Of a DNA stretch of 13,011 nt, positions 1-6,872 are shown piece by piece. Made by a program: the position numbers and the translations under genes. This DNA comes from an uncultured Variovorax sp. (GTDB lineage Bacteria > Pseudomonadota > Gammaproteobacteria > Burkholderiales > Burkholderiaceae). The notes beneath the pieces were generated by a model, which was not told the DNA's origin, did no database searches, and was given only the letters and a program-made list of their open reading frames with translations. Location: positions 1 through 13,011 of the forward strand of contig CAMLCW010000119.1 in NCBI GenBank assembly GCA_946478645.1, read 5' to 3'. Position 1 is the stretch's first letter; the number at the start of each line of letters is the position of its first letter.

Positions 1-521
1 TCGAGCCGCAGGCCGCCGCCGCAGCGCATGCCCGAGCCGATGCCGCTGTGGCCGGTGTGGAAGATCGCCGGCAGCTTGTGCTCGGCGATCACCTCGTAGA
101 TCGGCCAGGCCATCTTGTCGTAGGGATGGAAGGCCTGCACCGTCGGGTGGAACTTGAAGCCCTTGACGCCGTGCTCCGCGATCAGCCGGCGCGCCTCGCG
201 CGCGCCCATCTTCCCCTTGTGCGGATCGATGCTCGCGAAGGCGATCATCATGTCGCTGTTCTTCTGCGCGGCCTCGGCGATCTCCTCGTTCGGGATGCGC
301 CGGCGGCCCATGTTCGACTCGGCGTCGACCATGAACATCACGAGCCCGATCTTGCGCTCGCGGTAGTAGGCGATCGATTCCTCGATCGTCGGCCGGCGAT
401 TTGAGCCGAAGTACTTGTCGGCGGCGCGGTCGTATTCCTCGCCGTAGTTGTCGAACGGATTCCAGCAACTCACCTCGGCGTGCGTGTGGATGTCGATGGC
501 GATCAGGTTCCGGTGGTCCAT
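1..521 (-). CDS. Amidohydrolase family 2 (COG2159) protein, N-terminal part; possible aryl beta-ketoacyl-CoA hydrolase
   Basis: This reading frame runs off the left edge, so only about 173 N-terminal residues are visible; the family is usually near 290-340 residues. It opens with IDIHTHAE, giving the HxH metal-binding pair (H12, H14) of TIM-barrel amidohydrolases. It continues with GVKGFKFHP (K123, H125) and FHTGHSG (H155), both matching COG2159 proteins such as ACMSD-like decarboxylases and hydratases. The late metal-binding Asp would lie outside the window. The start at 521 is chosen because GGAGA sits 7 bases upstream. No signal peptide is seen, so it is probably cytoplasmic. It is divergent from the CoA-ligase operon. 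From memory, homologues beside feruloyl-CoA synthetases have been annotated as 4-hydroxyphenyl-beta-ketoacyl-CoA hydrolases, which would fit the pathway. A decarboxylase or lactone hydrolase role is also possible. The fold is secure; the substrate is inferred. Confidence 0.85.
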   Translation of the reverse strand, partial: MDHRNLIAIDIHTHAEVSCWNPFDNYGEEYDRAADKYFGSNRRPTIEESIAYYRERKIGLVMFMVDAESNMGRRRIPNEEIAEAAQKNSDMMIAFASIDPHKGKMGAREARRLIAEHGVKGFKFHPTVQAFHPYDKMAWPIYEVIAEHKLPAIFHTGHSGIGSGMRCGGGLRL

Positions 522-573
522 GTCGTGGTCTCCAGTACGGGTAAGTCCCTAGGAATCAATGCGCTCCTGCGCC

Positions 574-602
574 TTGAATTGATTATTTGTCATAACCATA
601 AT
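574..602 (+). promoter_or_regulatory. Sigma70-like promoter of the aromatic-acid operon
   Basis: TTGAAT (574-579) and CATAAT (597-602) are separated by exactly 17 bases. They match the -35 consensus at 4 of 6 and the -10 consensus at 5 of 6. The predicted transcript would start near 609, giving a leader of about 17 bases that carries AGGAA (614-618) ahead of the ATG at 626. The -10 box is shared with the right arm of an inverted repeat, so a regulator bound there would directly affect polymerase. I could not identify a convincing promoter for the divergent amidohydrolase gene. Confidence 0.6.
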
Positions 603-603
603 C
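581..603. promoter_or_regulatory. Inverted repeat GATTAT-N11-ATAATC, LysR-type operator candidate
   Basis: Two perfect 6-base arms (581-586 and 598-603) are separated by 11 bases, exactly the T-N11-A layout described for LysR-type regulator boxes. Extending outward adds one T/G and one T/A pair. The site lies in the divergent gap between the amidohydrolase and the hydratase genes, and its right arm overlaps the operon -10 box. No LysR gene is in the window, so the regulator would have to be encoded beyond the left edge or elsewhere. The repeat is seen directly; the protein that binds it is inferred. Confidence 0.5.
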
Positions 604-625
604 GAACGCAAGCAGGAACGCAATC

Positions 626-1399
626 ATGACCAATCCCGACCTCCACCTCGACATCCGCGACGACGTCGCCATCGTCCGCCTCGCGCGCGGCGCCAAACGC
701 AATGCGCTGTCGGACGGACTGATCTTCGCGCTGCGCGATGCCTTCGAGAATCTGCCTTCGAGCGTGCGCGCGGCGGTGCTCGACGGCGAAGGCCCGCACT
801 TCTGCGCCGGCCTCGACCTCAGCGAACTCAAGGAGCGCGATGCGGGCCAGGGCATGCAGCACTCGCGCATGTGGCACAGCGCGCTCGAGCTGATCCAGCA
901 CGGCCCGGTGCCGGTGGTGGCGGCGCTGCACGGCGCCGTGGTCGGCGGCGGCCTCGAACTCGCGAGCGCCTGTCACATCCGCGTGGCCGACCGTTCCACT
1001 TTCTATGCGCTGCCGGAGGGCTCGCGCGGCATCTTCGTGGGCGGCGGCGGCTCGGTGCGCATTCCCAAGCTGATCGGCGTGGCGCGCATGACCGACATGA
1101 TGATGACCGGCCGGGTCTACAACGCCGAGGACGGCGAGCGCGCCAACTTCGCGCAGTACCTGGTCGACGAGGGCGCCGCCTTCGACAAGGCGCTCGAATT
1201 GGCCCGGCGCATCGCCACCAACGCGCCGCTGACCAACTACGCGCTGATGCATGCGCTGCCGCGCATCGCCGAGCAGTCGGCCGACCACGGCTTCTTCACC
1301 GAAGCCCTGATGGCCGGCATCGCCCAGGACGCGCCCGAGGCCAAGGCCCGCGTGCGCGACTTCCTCGAAGGCCGCGGCGCCAAGGTGAGCAAATCATGA
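626..1399 (+). CDS. Enoyl-CoA hydratase/isomerase (crotonase superfamily), probably aryl-acryloyl-CoA hydratase
   Basis: This 257-residue cytoplasmic protein has the usual length and layout of crotonase-fold hydratases. HFCAGLDLSE (residues 58-67) supplies the first oxyanion-hole backbone and GAVVGGGLELASAC (103-116) the second. Both acidic residues equivalent to the rat mitochondrial hydratase catalytic pair are present: E111 in GGLELA and E131 in LPEG. This favours true hydratase chemistry over a single-acid isomerase. Next to a feruloyl-CoA synthase-type ligase, the likely substrate is feruloyl-, coumaroyl- or cinnamoyl-CoA. The product could be the beta-hydroxyacyl-CoA, or an aldehyde plus acetyl-CoA as in Ech-type enzymes. 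An SDR downstream and no aldehyde dehydrogenase in view favour simple hydration. AGGAA lies 7 bases before the ATG. Its TGA overlaps the next gene's start, so translation is probably coupled. Confidence 0.9.
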   Translation: MTNPDLHLDIRDDVAIVRLARGAKRNALSDGLIFALRDAFENLPSSVRAAVLDGEGPHFCAGLDLSELKERDAGQGMQHSRMWHSALELIQHGPVPVVAALHGAVVGGGLELASACHIRVADRSTFYALPEGSRGIFVGGGGSVRIPKLIGVARMTDMMMTGRVYNAEDGERANFAQYLVDEGAAFDKALELARRIATNAPLTNYALMHALPRIAEQSADHGFFTEALMAGIAQDAPEAKARVRDFLEGRGAKVSKS

Positions 1400-3249
1400 G
1401 TCCTATCCGCTACCGCCCCCTGACCTTCGGCGTGACGCGCGCCGTGCTGCGCGCGGGCCCGCCCGGCACGCAGTACCTGCAGGCCGAGACGCCGCTCGGT
1501 CCGTACCGCGACCGCATGACCGACCGGCTCGTGCACTGGGCCGAGGCCGCGCCCGACCGCACCTTCATCGCCGCGCGCGAACGCCTGCCCGACGGCAGCA
1601 CCGGCGAATGGCTGCGCGTGAGCTATGCCGAGGCGCTCGCGCGCGCACGCAGCATCGGCCAGGCGCTGCTCGAGCGCGGCCTAGGCCCCGAGCGACCGCT
1701 CGCGATCCTCAGCGAGAACAGCATCGACCACGCGATGCTCGCGCTCGGCTGCCTCTACGTGGGCGTGCCGTACTGCCCGGTGTCGCCACCCTATTCGCTC
1801 GTGAGCCAGGATTTTGAGAAGCTGCGGCATGTGCTGGCGACGCTCACGCCGGGCCTGGTGTTCGCCGCAGATGCCGCGCGCTATGGCCGCGCCATCGAGG
1901 CCGCGGTGCCGCGCGAGACCGAAGTCGTGCTCGGCGAGGGCCGGCTCGACGGCCGCACCGCCACGCCGCTGGCCGACCTGCTCGCCACGCGCCCCACGCC
2001 CGCGATCGACGCCGCGCTGCAGGCGACCGGGCCCGACACCATCACCAAGTTCCTGTTCACCTCGGGCTCGACCAAGATGCCCAAGGCGGTGATCAACACC
2101 CACCGCATGTGGTGCGCGAACCAGCAGCAGCTGCGCCACTCGATCCCCGCGCTCGGCGAGGAGCCGCCGGTGCTGGTCGACTGGCTGCCGTGGAACCACA
2201 CCTTCGGCGGCAACCACAACGTGGGCATCGTGCTCGACAACGGCGGCACGCTCTACATCGACGAGGGCAAGCCTACGCCCACCGGCATGGCCGAAACGCT
2301 GCGCAACCTGCGCGAGATCGCGCCCACCATCTACTTCAACGTGCCGACCGGCTTCGAGGCCATCGCCAACGCGATGGAGACCGATGCGGTGCTGCGCCGC
2401 AACCTGCTCTCGCGGGTGCGCATGTTCTTCTACTCGGGCGCCGCCCTCGCGCAGCCCATCTGGGACAGCCTGCACCGCACGCAGGAGGCCGAGGTCGGCG
2501 AGCGCATCGTCATGGGCACCGGGCTCGGCATGACCGAGTCGGGCCCGTTCGCGCTCTACGTCACCGGCCCCGACGTGAAGTCGGGCGACATCGGCCTGCC
2601 GGCGCCGGGCATCGAACTCAAGCTGGTCGAGGTCGACGGCAAGACCGAGGTGCGCTACCGCGGCCCCAACATCACGCCGGGCTACTGGCGCGCGCCCGAG
2701 GCGACGGCCGAGGCCTTCGACGAGGAAGGCTTCTTCTCGACCGGCGACGCGGTGACGTGGATCGACGAATCGAACATCCACCGTGGCCTGCGCTTCGACG
2801 GTCGCATCGCCGAGGACTTCAAGCTCGCCACCGGCACCTTCGTGAGCGTCGGCCCGCTGCGCGCGAAGATCATCGCGGCCGGCGCACCCTACGTGCAGGA
2901 TGCGGTGCTGACCGGCATCAACCTGAAGGAAGTCGGCGCGCTGATCTTCCCGACGCAGCGCGTGCGCCAGCTCGCCGGGCTCGCGGCCGATGCGCCAATG
3001 CAGCAGGTGCTCGAAAGCGCGCCGGTGCAGGCGCACTTCCAGCAACTGGTCGACACGCTCGCCGCGAGCGCCACCGGTAGCGCCAATCGCATCGCCAGGC
3101 TGCACCTCGTGGCCGAGCCGCCTTCCATCGACAAGGGCGAGGTGACCGACAAGGGCTCCATCAACCAGCGTGCGGTGCTCAAGCACCGCGCCGCGCTGGC
3201 CGATGCGATGCATGCGGGCACCTTGCCTTTCACCCTCACGCCACGCTGA
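1396..3249 (+). CDS. Feruloyl-CoA synthase-type aryl-CoA ligase (ANL superfamily)
   Basis: This 617-residue adenylate-forming ligase would activate a hydroxycinnamate or related acid with ATP and CoA. Visible core motifs are: P-loop TSGSTKMPK (222-230); WLPWNHTFGGNHNVG (263-277), characteristic of the feruloyl-CoA synthetase branch; GTGLGMTES (374-382); STGD (448-451); DGRIAEDFKLATGTFV (468-483); and a C-terminal TDKGSIN with K586 as the probable adenylation lysine. I chose the ATG at 1396, which overlaps the hydratase stop as ATGA, and not an upstream in-frame start, because the homology-like sequence begins there (MSPIRYRPLTFG) and the longer version would lie inside the hydratase gene. Length is slightly above the roughly 590 residues of Pseudomonas Fcs. 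The family assignment is firm; the exact acid (ferulate, p-coumarate, cinnamate, arylpropanoate) cannot be read from sequence. Confidence 0.92.
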   Translation: MSPIRYRPLTFGVTRAVLRAGPPGTQYLQAETPLGPYRDRMTDRLVHWAEAAPDRTFIAARERLPDGSTGEWLRVSYAEALARARSIGQALLERGLGPERPLAILSENSIDHAMLALGCLYVGVPYCPVSPPYSLVSQDFEKLRHVLATLTPGLVFAADAARYGRAIEAAVPRETEVVLGEGRLDGRTATPLADLLATRPTPAIDAALQATGPDTITKFLFTSGSTKMPKAVINTHRMWCANQQQLRHSIPALGEEPPVLVDWLPWNHTFGGNHNVGIVLDNGGTLYIDEGKPTPTGMAETLRNLREIAPTIYFNVPTGFEAIANAMETDAVLRRNLLSRVRMFFYSGAALAQPIWDSLHRTQEAEVGERIVMGTGLGMTESGPFALYVTGPDVKSGDIGLPAPGIELKLVEVDGKTEVRYRGPNITPGYWRAPEATAEAFDEEGFFSTGDAVTWIDESNIHRGLRFDGRIAEDFKLATGTFVSVGPLRAKIIAAGAPYVQDAVLTGINLKEVGALIFPTQRVRQLAGLAADAPMQQVLESAPVQAHFQQLVDTLAASATGSANRIARLHLVAEPPSIDKGEVTDKGSINQRAVLKHRAALADAMHAGTLPFTLTPR

Positions 3250-3269
3250 ACATTCCAGGAGACATCCCC

Positions 3270-4034
3270 ATGAAGATCGAAGGACAGGCCGCACTCGTGA
3301 CGGGCGGCGCATCGGGCCTCGGCGAGGCCACCGCACGCGAGCTCGCACGGCTCGGCGCCAAGGTCGCGGTGCTCGACCGCAATGCCGAACTCGCCGAGAA
3401 GGTGGCAGCCGACATCGGCGGCATCGCCTGCGCCTGCGACATCACCGATTCCGACAGCGTGACCGCCGCGCTCGACAAGGCCGAAGCCGCGCACGGCAGC
3501 GCACGCATCCTGATGAACGTGGCCGGCATCGGCAGCGCCAAGCGCATCGTCGGCAAGGACGGCAATCCCGCGCCGCTCGAAGACTTCGTGCGCGTGGTCA
3601 ACATCAACCTGATCGGCAGCTACAACATGGCGCGGCTCTTCGCAGCGCGCTGCGCCAGGCTCGATGCGCTCGACAACGCCGAAAAGGGCGTGATGCTCTT
3701 CACCGCATCGGTCGCGGCCTTCGACGGCCAGGTCGGCCAGCAGGCCTACAGCGCCTCGAAGGGCGGCCTCGTCGGCATGACGCTGCCGATGGCGCGCGAC
3801 CTCGCGCAGCACGCGATCCGCGTGTGCACCGTCGCACCGGGCCTGTTCGCCACGCCGCTGCTGATGGAGCTGCCCGAGCCGGTGCAGCAGTCGCTCGCGG
3901 CGTCGATCCCGTTCCCGCCGCGCCTCGGCAAGCCGTCGGAATTCGCCGAGCTGGCCTGCCACATCGTCACCAACGGCCACCTGAACGGCGAAGTGATCCG
4001 CCTCGATGGCGCACTGCGCATGGCGCCGCGCTGA
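3270..4034 (+). CDS. Short-chain dehydrogenase/reductase, 3-hydroxyacyl-CoA dehydrogenase type II-like
   Basis: This 254-residue classical SDR has the cofactor glycine motif TGGASGLG (11-18), an acidic D36 at the end of the second strand (favours NAD over NADP), NVAGI (83-87), and the catalytic set N113, S147, Y160 and K164 in YSASKGG. It resembles the HSD17B10-type 3-hydroxyacyl-CoA dehydrogenases, including the insert around KDGNPAPLEDFVRVVNINLIG. In this operon it would oxidise the beta-hydroxy-arylpropanoyl-CoA made by the upstream hydratase to the beta-keto ester. A strong ribosome site AGGAGA (3257-3262) lies 7 bases before the ATG, and only 20 bases separate it from the ligase stop, so it is co-transcribed. 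The SDR fold and catalytic residues are certain; the acyl-CoA substrate is inferred from neighbours and family resemblance. Confidence 0.9.
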   Translation: MKIEGQAALVTGGASGLGEATARELARLGAKVAVLDRNAELAEKVAADIGGIACACDITDSDSVTAALDKAEAAHGSARILMNVAGIGSAKRIVGKDGNPAPLEDFVRVVNINLIGSYNMARLFAARCARLDALDNAEKGVMLFTASVAAFDGQVGQQAYSASKGGLVGMTLPMARDLAQHAIRVCTVAPGLFATPLLMELPEPVQQSLAASIPFPPRLGKPSEFAELACHIVTNGHLNGEVIRLDGALRMAPR

Positions 4035-4068
4035 TCCCATTCCAAGAACATCCAGGAGACAAAGCACC

Positions 4069-5058
4069 ATGACCAACCGACGCCAATTCGTGAACCTGCT
4101 CGGCGGCGCCGCCGCGCTCGGCGCGCTGCAGCCGCTGGCCGCGTTTGCGCAGATCGTGCAGCAGGCCAAGATCTACTACGGCTTCCCGGCCGGCAGCGCC
4201 GGCGACAGCGTGGCCCGCCGCGTGGCCGAGAAGCTCGGCGACACCGCTTTCTCGAAGAGCAGCGCGGTGGTCGAGAACAAGCCCGGCGCGGGCGGGCGCA
4301 TCGCGCTCGACACGCTCAAGGCCTCGGTGGCCGACGGCTCGGTGCTGGCGCTCGCGCAGGCCTCGGCGATCTCGACCTATCCGCACATCTACCGCAAGCT
4401 CGGCTACACCATGGCCGACTTCGCGCCGATCTCGATCGGCGCGGTCATGACGCACGGGCTGGCGGTCGGCCCGATGGTGCCGGCCAGCGTCAAGACGCTG
4501 AAGGACTACATCGCCTGGGCCAAAGCCAACCCGGACCAGGCCAGCTACGGCTCGCCGGGCGCGGGCTCGACGCCGCACTTCCTGGGCGCGCTGCTGGGCA
4601 TAAATACCGGCACCGACCTGCGGCACGTGCCCTACCGCGGCTCGCTGCCCGCCGTCAACGACGTGGTCGGCGGGCAGATCGCCTCCTGCATGACCCCGGT
4701 CGGCGACTGCCTGCCCTTCGCCAAGGCCGGCAAGCTGCGCGTGCTCGCCAACTCGGGCTCGCAGCGTCCGGCCTACCTGCCCGACGTGCCCACCTTCACC
4801 GAGCAGGGCTTCCCCGAGATCGTGGCCGACGAATGGTTCGGCTTCTTCGCGCCCGCCAAAACGCCGGCCGCCACCATTGCCGCGGCGAGCAGCGCGATCC
4901 AGGCGGCCCTCAAGGACAAGGCCGTGGCCGACGGGCTGCTCTCCGTCGGTCTCGTGGCCAGCGGCTCCTCGCCCGAGGACATGCGCAAGTCGCTGCAGTC
5001 CGAATATGACCGCTGGGGTCCGCTGGTCAAGAAGATCGGCTTCACGGCCGAATCCTGA
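4069..5058 (+). CDS. Bug-family (TctC-like) periplasmic solute-binding protein with Tat-like signal
   Basis: This 329-residue extracytoplasmic receptor belongs to the tripartite tricarboxylate transporter Bug family, hugely expanded in Bordetella, Variovorax and relatives. The N-terminus MTNRRQFVNLLGG carries a twin-arginine pair (R4, R5), a hydrophobic stretch and a probable cleavage site AFA-Q after residue 27. Family hallmarks include the early PAGSAGDSVARRVAEKL, VENKPGAGGRIA, the SYGSPGAGSTPHFLG segment, HVPYRGSLPAVNDVVGGQI and PDVPTFTEQGFPEI. The ATG at 4069 is chosen over an upstream in-frame ATG because AGGAGA (4054-4059) precedes it and the signal peptide starts there. No TctA/TctB membrane partners are in the window, so it is an orphan receptor. 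It may deliver the aromatic acid or a related carboxylate to a shared transporter, or serve sensing. The ligand is unknown. Confidence 0.93.
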   Translation: MTNRRQFVNLLGGAAALGALQPLAAFAQIVQQAKIYYGFPAGSAGDSVARRVAEKLGDTAFSKSSAVVENKPGAGGRIALDTLKASVADGSVLALAQASAISTYPHIYRKLGYTMADFAPISIGAVMTHGLAVGPMVPASVKTLKDYIAWAKANPDQASYGSPGAGSTPHFLGALLGINTGTDLRHVPYRGSLPAVNDVVGGQIASCMTPVGDCLPFAKAGKLRVLANSGSQRPAYLPDVPTFTEQGFPEIVADEWFGFFAPAKTPAATIAAASSAIQAALKDKAVADGLLSVGLVASGSSPEDMRKSLQSEYDRWGPLVKKIGFTAES

Positions 5059-5074
5059 GATCCGTGAACAGCCG

Positions 5075-6829
5075 ATGAGTTACTCGCCCCGTCCCGAAGA
5101 CCAGCGCTTCATCCTCAACGCGGTGCTCGATGCGCCGTCGCGGCTGCGCGCGCTCGCGCCCTTTGCCGACGTGGACGACGCGCTCCAGCAGCAGGTGCTC
5201 GGGGAGGCGGCGCGCTTCGTCGGCGAGGCGATCGCGCCGCTCAACCGCGAGGGCGACGAGGTCGGCTGCCGTTTCGCGAACGGCGCGGTCACGACGCCGC
5301 CCGGTTTTCGCGAGGCCTACCGCGCGTTCGTCGACGGCGGCTGGCCCGCGCTCGCGGCCGCGCCCGAGGACGGCGGCCAGGGCCTGCCGACGGTGCTCGA
5401 GGCCATCGTCTACGAATGGATGAGCGCGGCCAACCACGGGCTCACGATGGCGCCCGGCCTGCTGCACGGCGCCTATGCCTGCCTCAAGCACCACGGCAGC
5501 GATGCGCTGAAGGCGCGCTACCTGCCCCAGCTCGCGAGCGGCGAATGGCTGGCCACCATGTGCCTCACCGAAGCCCATGCGGGCAGCGACTTGGGCCAGG
5601 TGCGCACGCGTGCCGTGCCGCAGGCCGACGGCAGCGTGCGCGTGGCCGGCGGCAAGATCTTTATCTCGGGCGGCGAGCACGACCTCACGCCGAACATCGT
5701 GCACCTCGTGCTCTGCCGCCTGCCCGACGCACCCGCCGGGCCCAAGGGGCTGTCGCTCGCGCTGGTGCCCAAGCAGTTGCCTGACGGCGCGCGCAATGCG
5801 GTGCACTGCGAACGCATCGAGGAAAAGATGGGGCTGCACGCGAGCCCCACCTGCGTGATGCGCTTCGACGGCGCCACCGGCTGGCTGGTCGACGAGCCGG
5901 GCCGCGGCCTGGCCGCGATGTTCGTGATGATGAATGCGGCGCGGCTGCATGTGGCGCTGCAGGGCATCGGCCTGCTCGACGCAGCCTGGCAGAAGGCCAA
6001 CGCCTACGCGCAGGAACGCCGCCAGATGCGCGCGCCCGGCCCCGCGCCCGCCAGCCGCGGCAGCGAGGCCGCCGACCTGATCGCCGAGCATCCCGCGGTC
6101 CGGCGCATCCTCGACACGCAGCGCGCCTGGATCGAGGGCGCGCGCACCCTCGCCTACCGCAGCGCGCTGATGCTCGACGTTGCCGCGCATGATGCCGACG
6201 CCAGGGCGCGCGAGCGCGCGCAGCGCTGGTGCGCGATCGTCACGCCGGTGCTCAAGGCGGCCTGCACGCAGCAGGCTTTCCATGGCGCCAGCGAATGCCT
6301 GCAGGTGCTCGGCGGCCACGGCTACGTGCGCGAGTGGGGCATCGAGCAGATCGTGCGCGACGCGCGTGTGACCATGATCTACGAGGGCACCAACGAGATC
6401 CAGGCCATCGACCTGCTGGTGCGCAAGGTGCTTCCCGACGCCGGCGCCGCGATGTCGGCCGTGCTGCTCGAGCTGCGCGACGCGCTGGACGCCGCGCGCG
6501 AGACCGATGCCGACGTGCAGCGCCGCCTCGCGCAACTGCGCTACCTGGGCACCACGATCGCGATGGCGGCGCACGCAGATCCCCGGCTGCCGTACGAGGT
6601 GGCCGACGACTACCTGCGCCTGGTGATGCTCGCGCTGCTGGCCTGGGCCTGGGCGCGCATCGACGCCGCCGACGCCACGCCCGCGGAGCGCGCCGCACGC
6701 ACCGGGCCTGCTGCGGCTTTCCGGCGCTGGGTGCTGCCGGAGTTCGAGATGCGCCACGGAATCGTGAAGCGTGCCTGCGAGGGGATTGCGCTGTCGCATG
6801 CGGCTGGGAGTGCCCTGCAGCAAAGCTGA
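5075..6829 (+). CDS. Acyl-CoA dehydrogenase, DmdC-like long form
   Basis: This 584-residue flavoenzyme is longer than typical 380-residue acyl-CoA dehydrogenases. Its length and its N- and C-terminal extensions match the 3-methylmercaptopropionyl-CoA dehydrogenase-like (DmdC) subgroup. An N-terminal cap is followed by MCLTEAHAGSDLG (162-174), which contacts FAD and substrate, and by CLQVLGGHGYVREWGIEQIVRDAR. The catalytic base is E437 in YEGTNEIQ. A C-terminal helical extension (about 455-584) follows the core. No signal peptide is present; it would pass electrons to ETF in the cytoplasm. In this operon it probably desaturates arylpropanoyl-CoA thioesters to the acryloyl-CoA used by the hydratase, but true DmdC-type or fatty acyl substrates are possible. 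It starts 16 bases after the receptor stop with no clear Shine-Dalgarno, so translation may depend on coupling. Longer in-frame starts lie within the receptor gene. Confidence 0.9.
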   Translation: MSYSPRPEDQRFILNAVLDAPSRLRALAPFADVDDALQQQVLGEAARFVGEAIAPLNREGDEVGCRFANGAVTTPPGFREAYRAFVDGGWPALAAAPEDGGQGLPTVLEAIVYEWMSAANHGLTMAPGLLHGAYACLKHHGSDALKARYLPQLASGEWLATMCLTEAHAGSDLGQVRTRAVPQADGSVRVAGGKIFISGGEHDLTPNIVHLVLCRLPDAPAGPKGLSLALVPKQLPDGARNAVHCERIEEKMGLHASPTCVMRFDGATGWLVDEPGRGLAAMFVMMNAARLHVALQGIGLLDAAWQKANAYAQERRQMRAPGPAPASRGSEAADLIAEHPAVRRILDTQRAWIEGARTLAYRSALMLDVAAHDADARARERAQRWCAIVTPVLKAACTQQAFHGASECLQVLGGHGYVREWGIEQIVRDARVTMIYEGTNEIQAIDLLVRKVLPDAGAAMSAVLLELRDALDAARETDADVQRRLAQLRYLGTTIAMAAHADPRLPYEVADDYLRLVMLALLAWAWARIDAADATPAERAARTGPAAAFRRWVLPEFEMRHGIVKRACEGIALSHAAGSALQQS

Positions 6830-6848
6830 GACGAGCAAGCTGCAGCGG

Positions 6849-6872
6849 TTGAAGCTGCTAGATCAGCTTCAG
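6849..6872. terminator. Hairpin between convergent genes, weak terminator candidate
   Basis: GAAGCTG (6851-6857) and CAGCTTC (6864-6870) form a perfect 7-bp stem around a 6-base loop, extended by a T/A pair and a T/G pair outside. It sits 20 bases past the acyl-CoA dehydrogenase stop, and the toxin stop codon falls in the loop. No T-run follows on either strand, so classical intrinsic termination is doubtful. Overlapping AGCTGC repeats nearby allow alternative folds. Confidence 0.3.

Noticed and set aside
871..1395. In-frame extension of the CoA ligase upstream to 871
   Set aside because: The extension lies inside the hydratase gene in another frame and reads as Arg-rich shadow sequence. The ATGA junction at 1396 is the natural start.
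1681..3348. A 555-codon open frame on the minus strand opposite the CoA ligase
   Set aside because: It has the same shadow composition (Arg/His/Ala-rich, no motifs) and no ribosome site, while the plus strand shows all ligase motifs.
4877..5074. In-frame extension of the acyl-CoA dehydrogenase into the receptor gene
   Set aside because: The extra residues are Arg/Ser/Pro-rich shadow sequence. The family-like N-terminus begins at the ATG at 5075.
5042..6838. A 598-codon open frame on the minus strand opposite the acyl-CoA dehydrogenase gene
   Set aside because: Its translation is rich in Arg, His, Ala and Gly with no domain pattern, typical of the antisense shadow of a high-GC gene. The plus strand encodes a clear enzyme.
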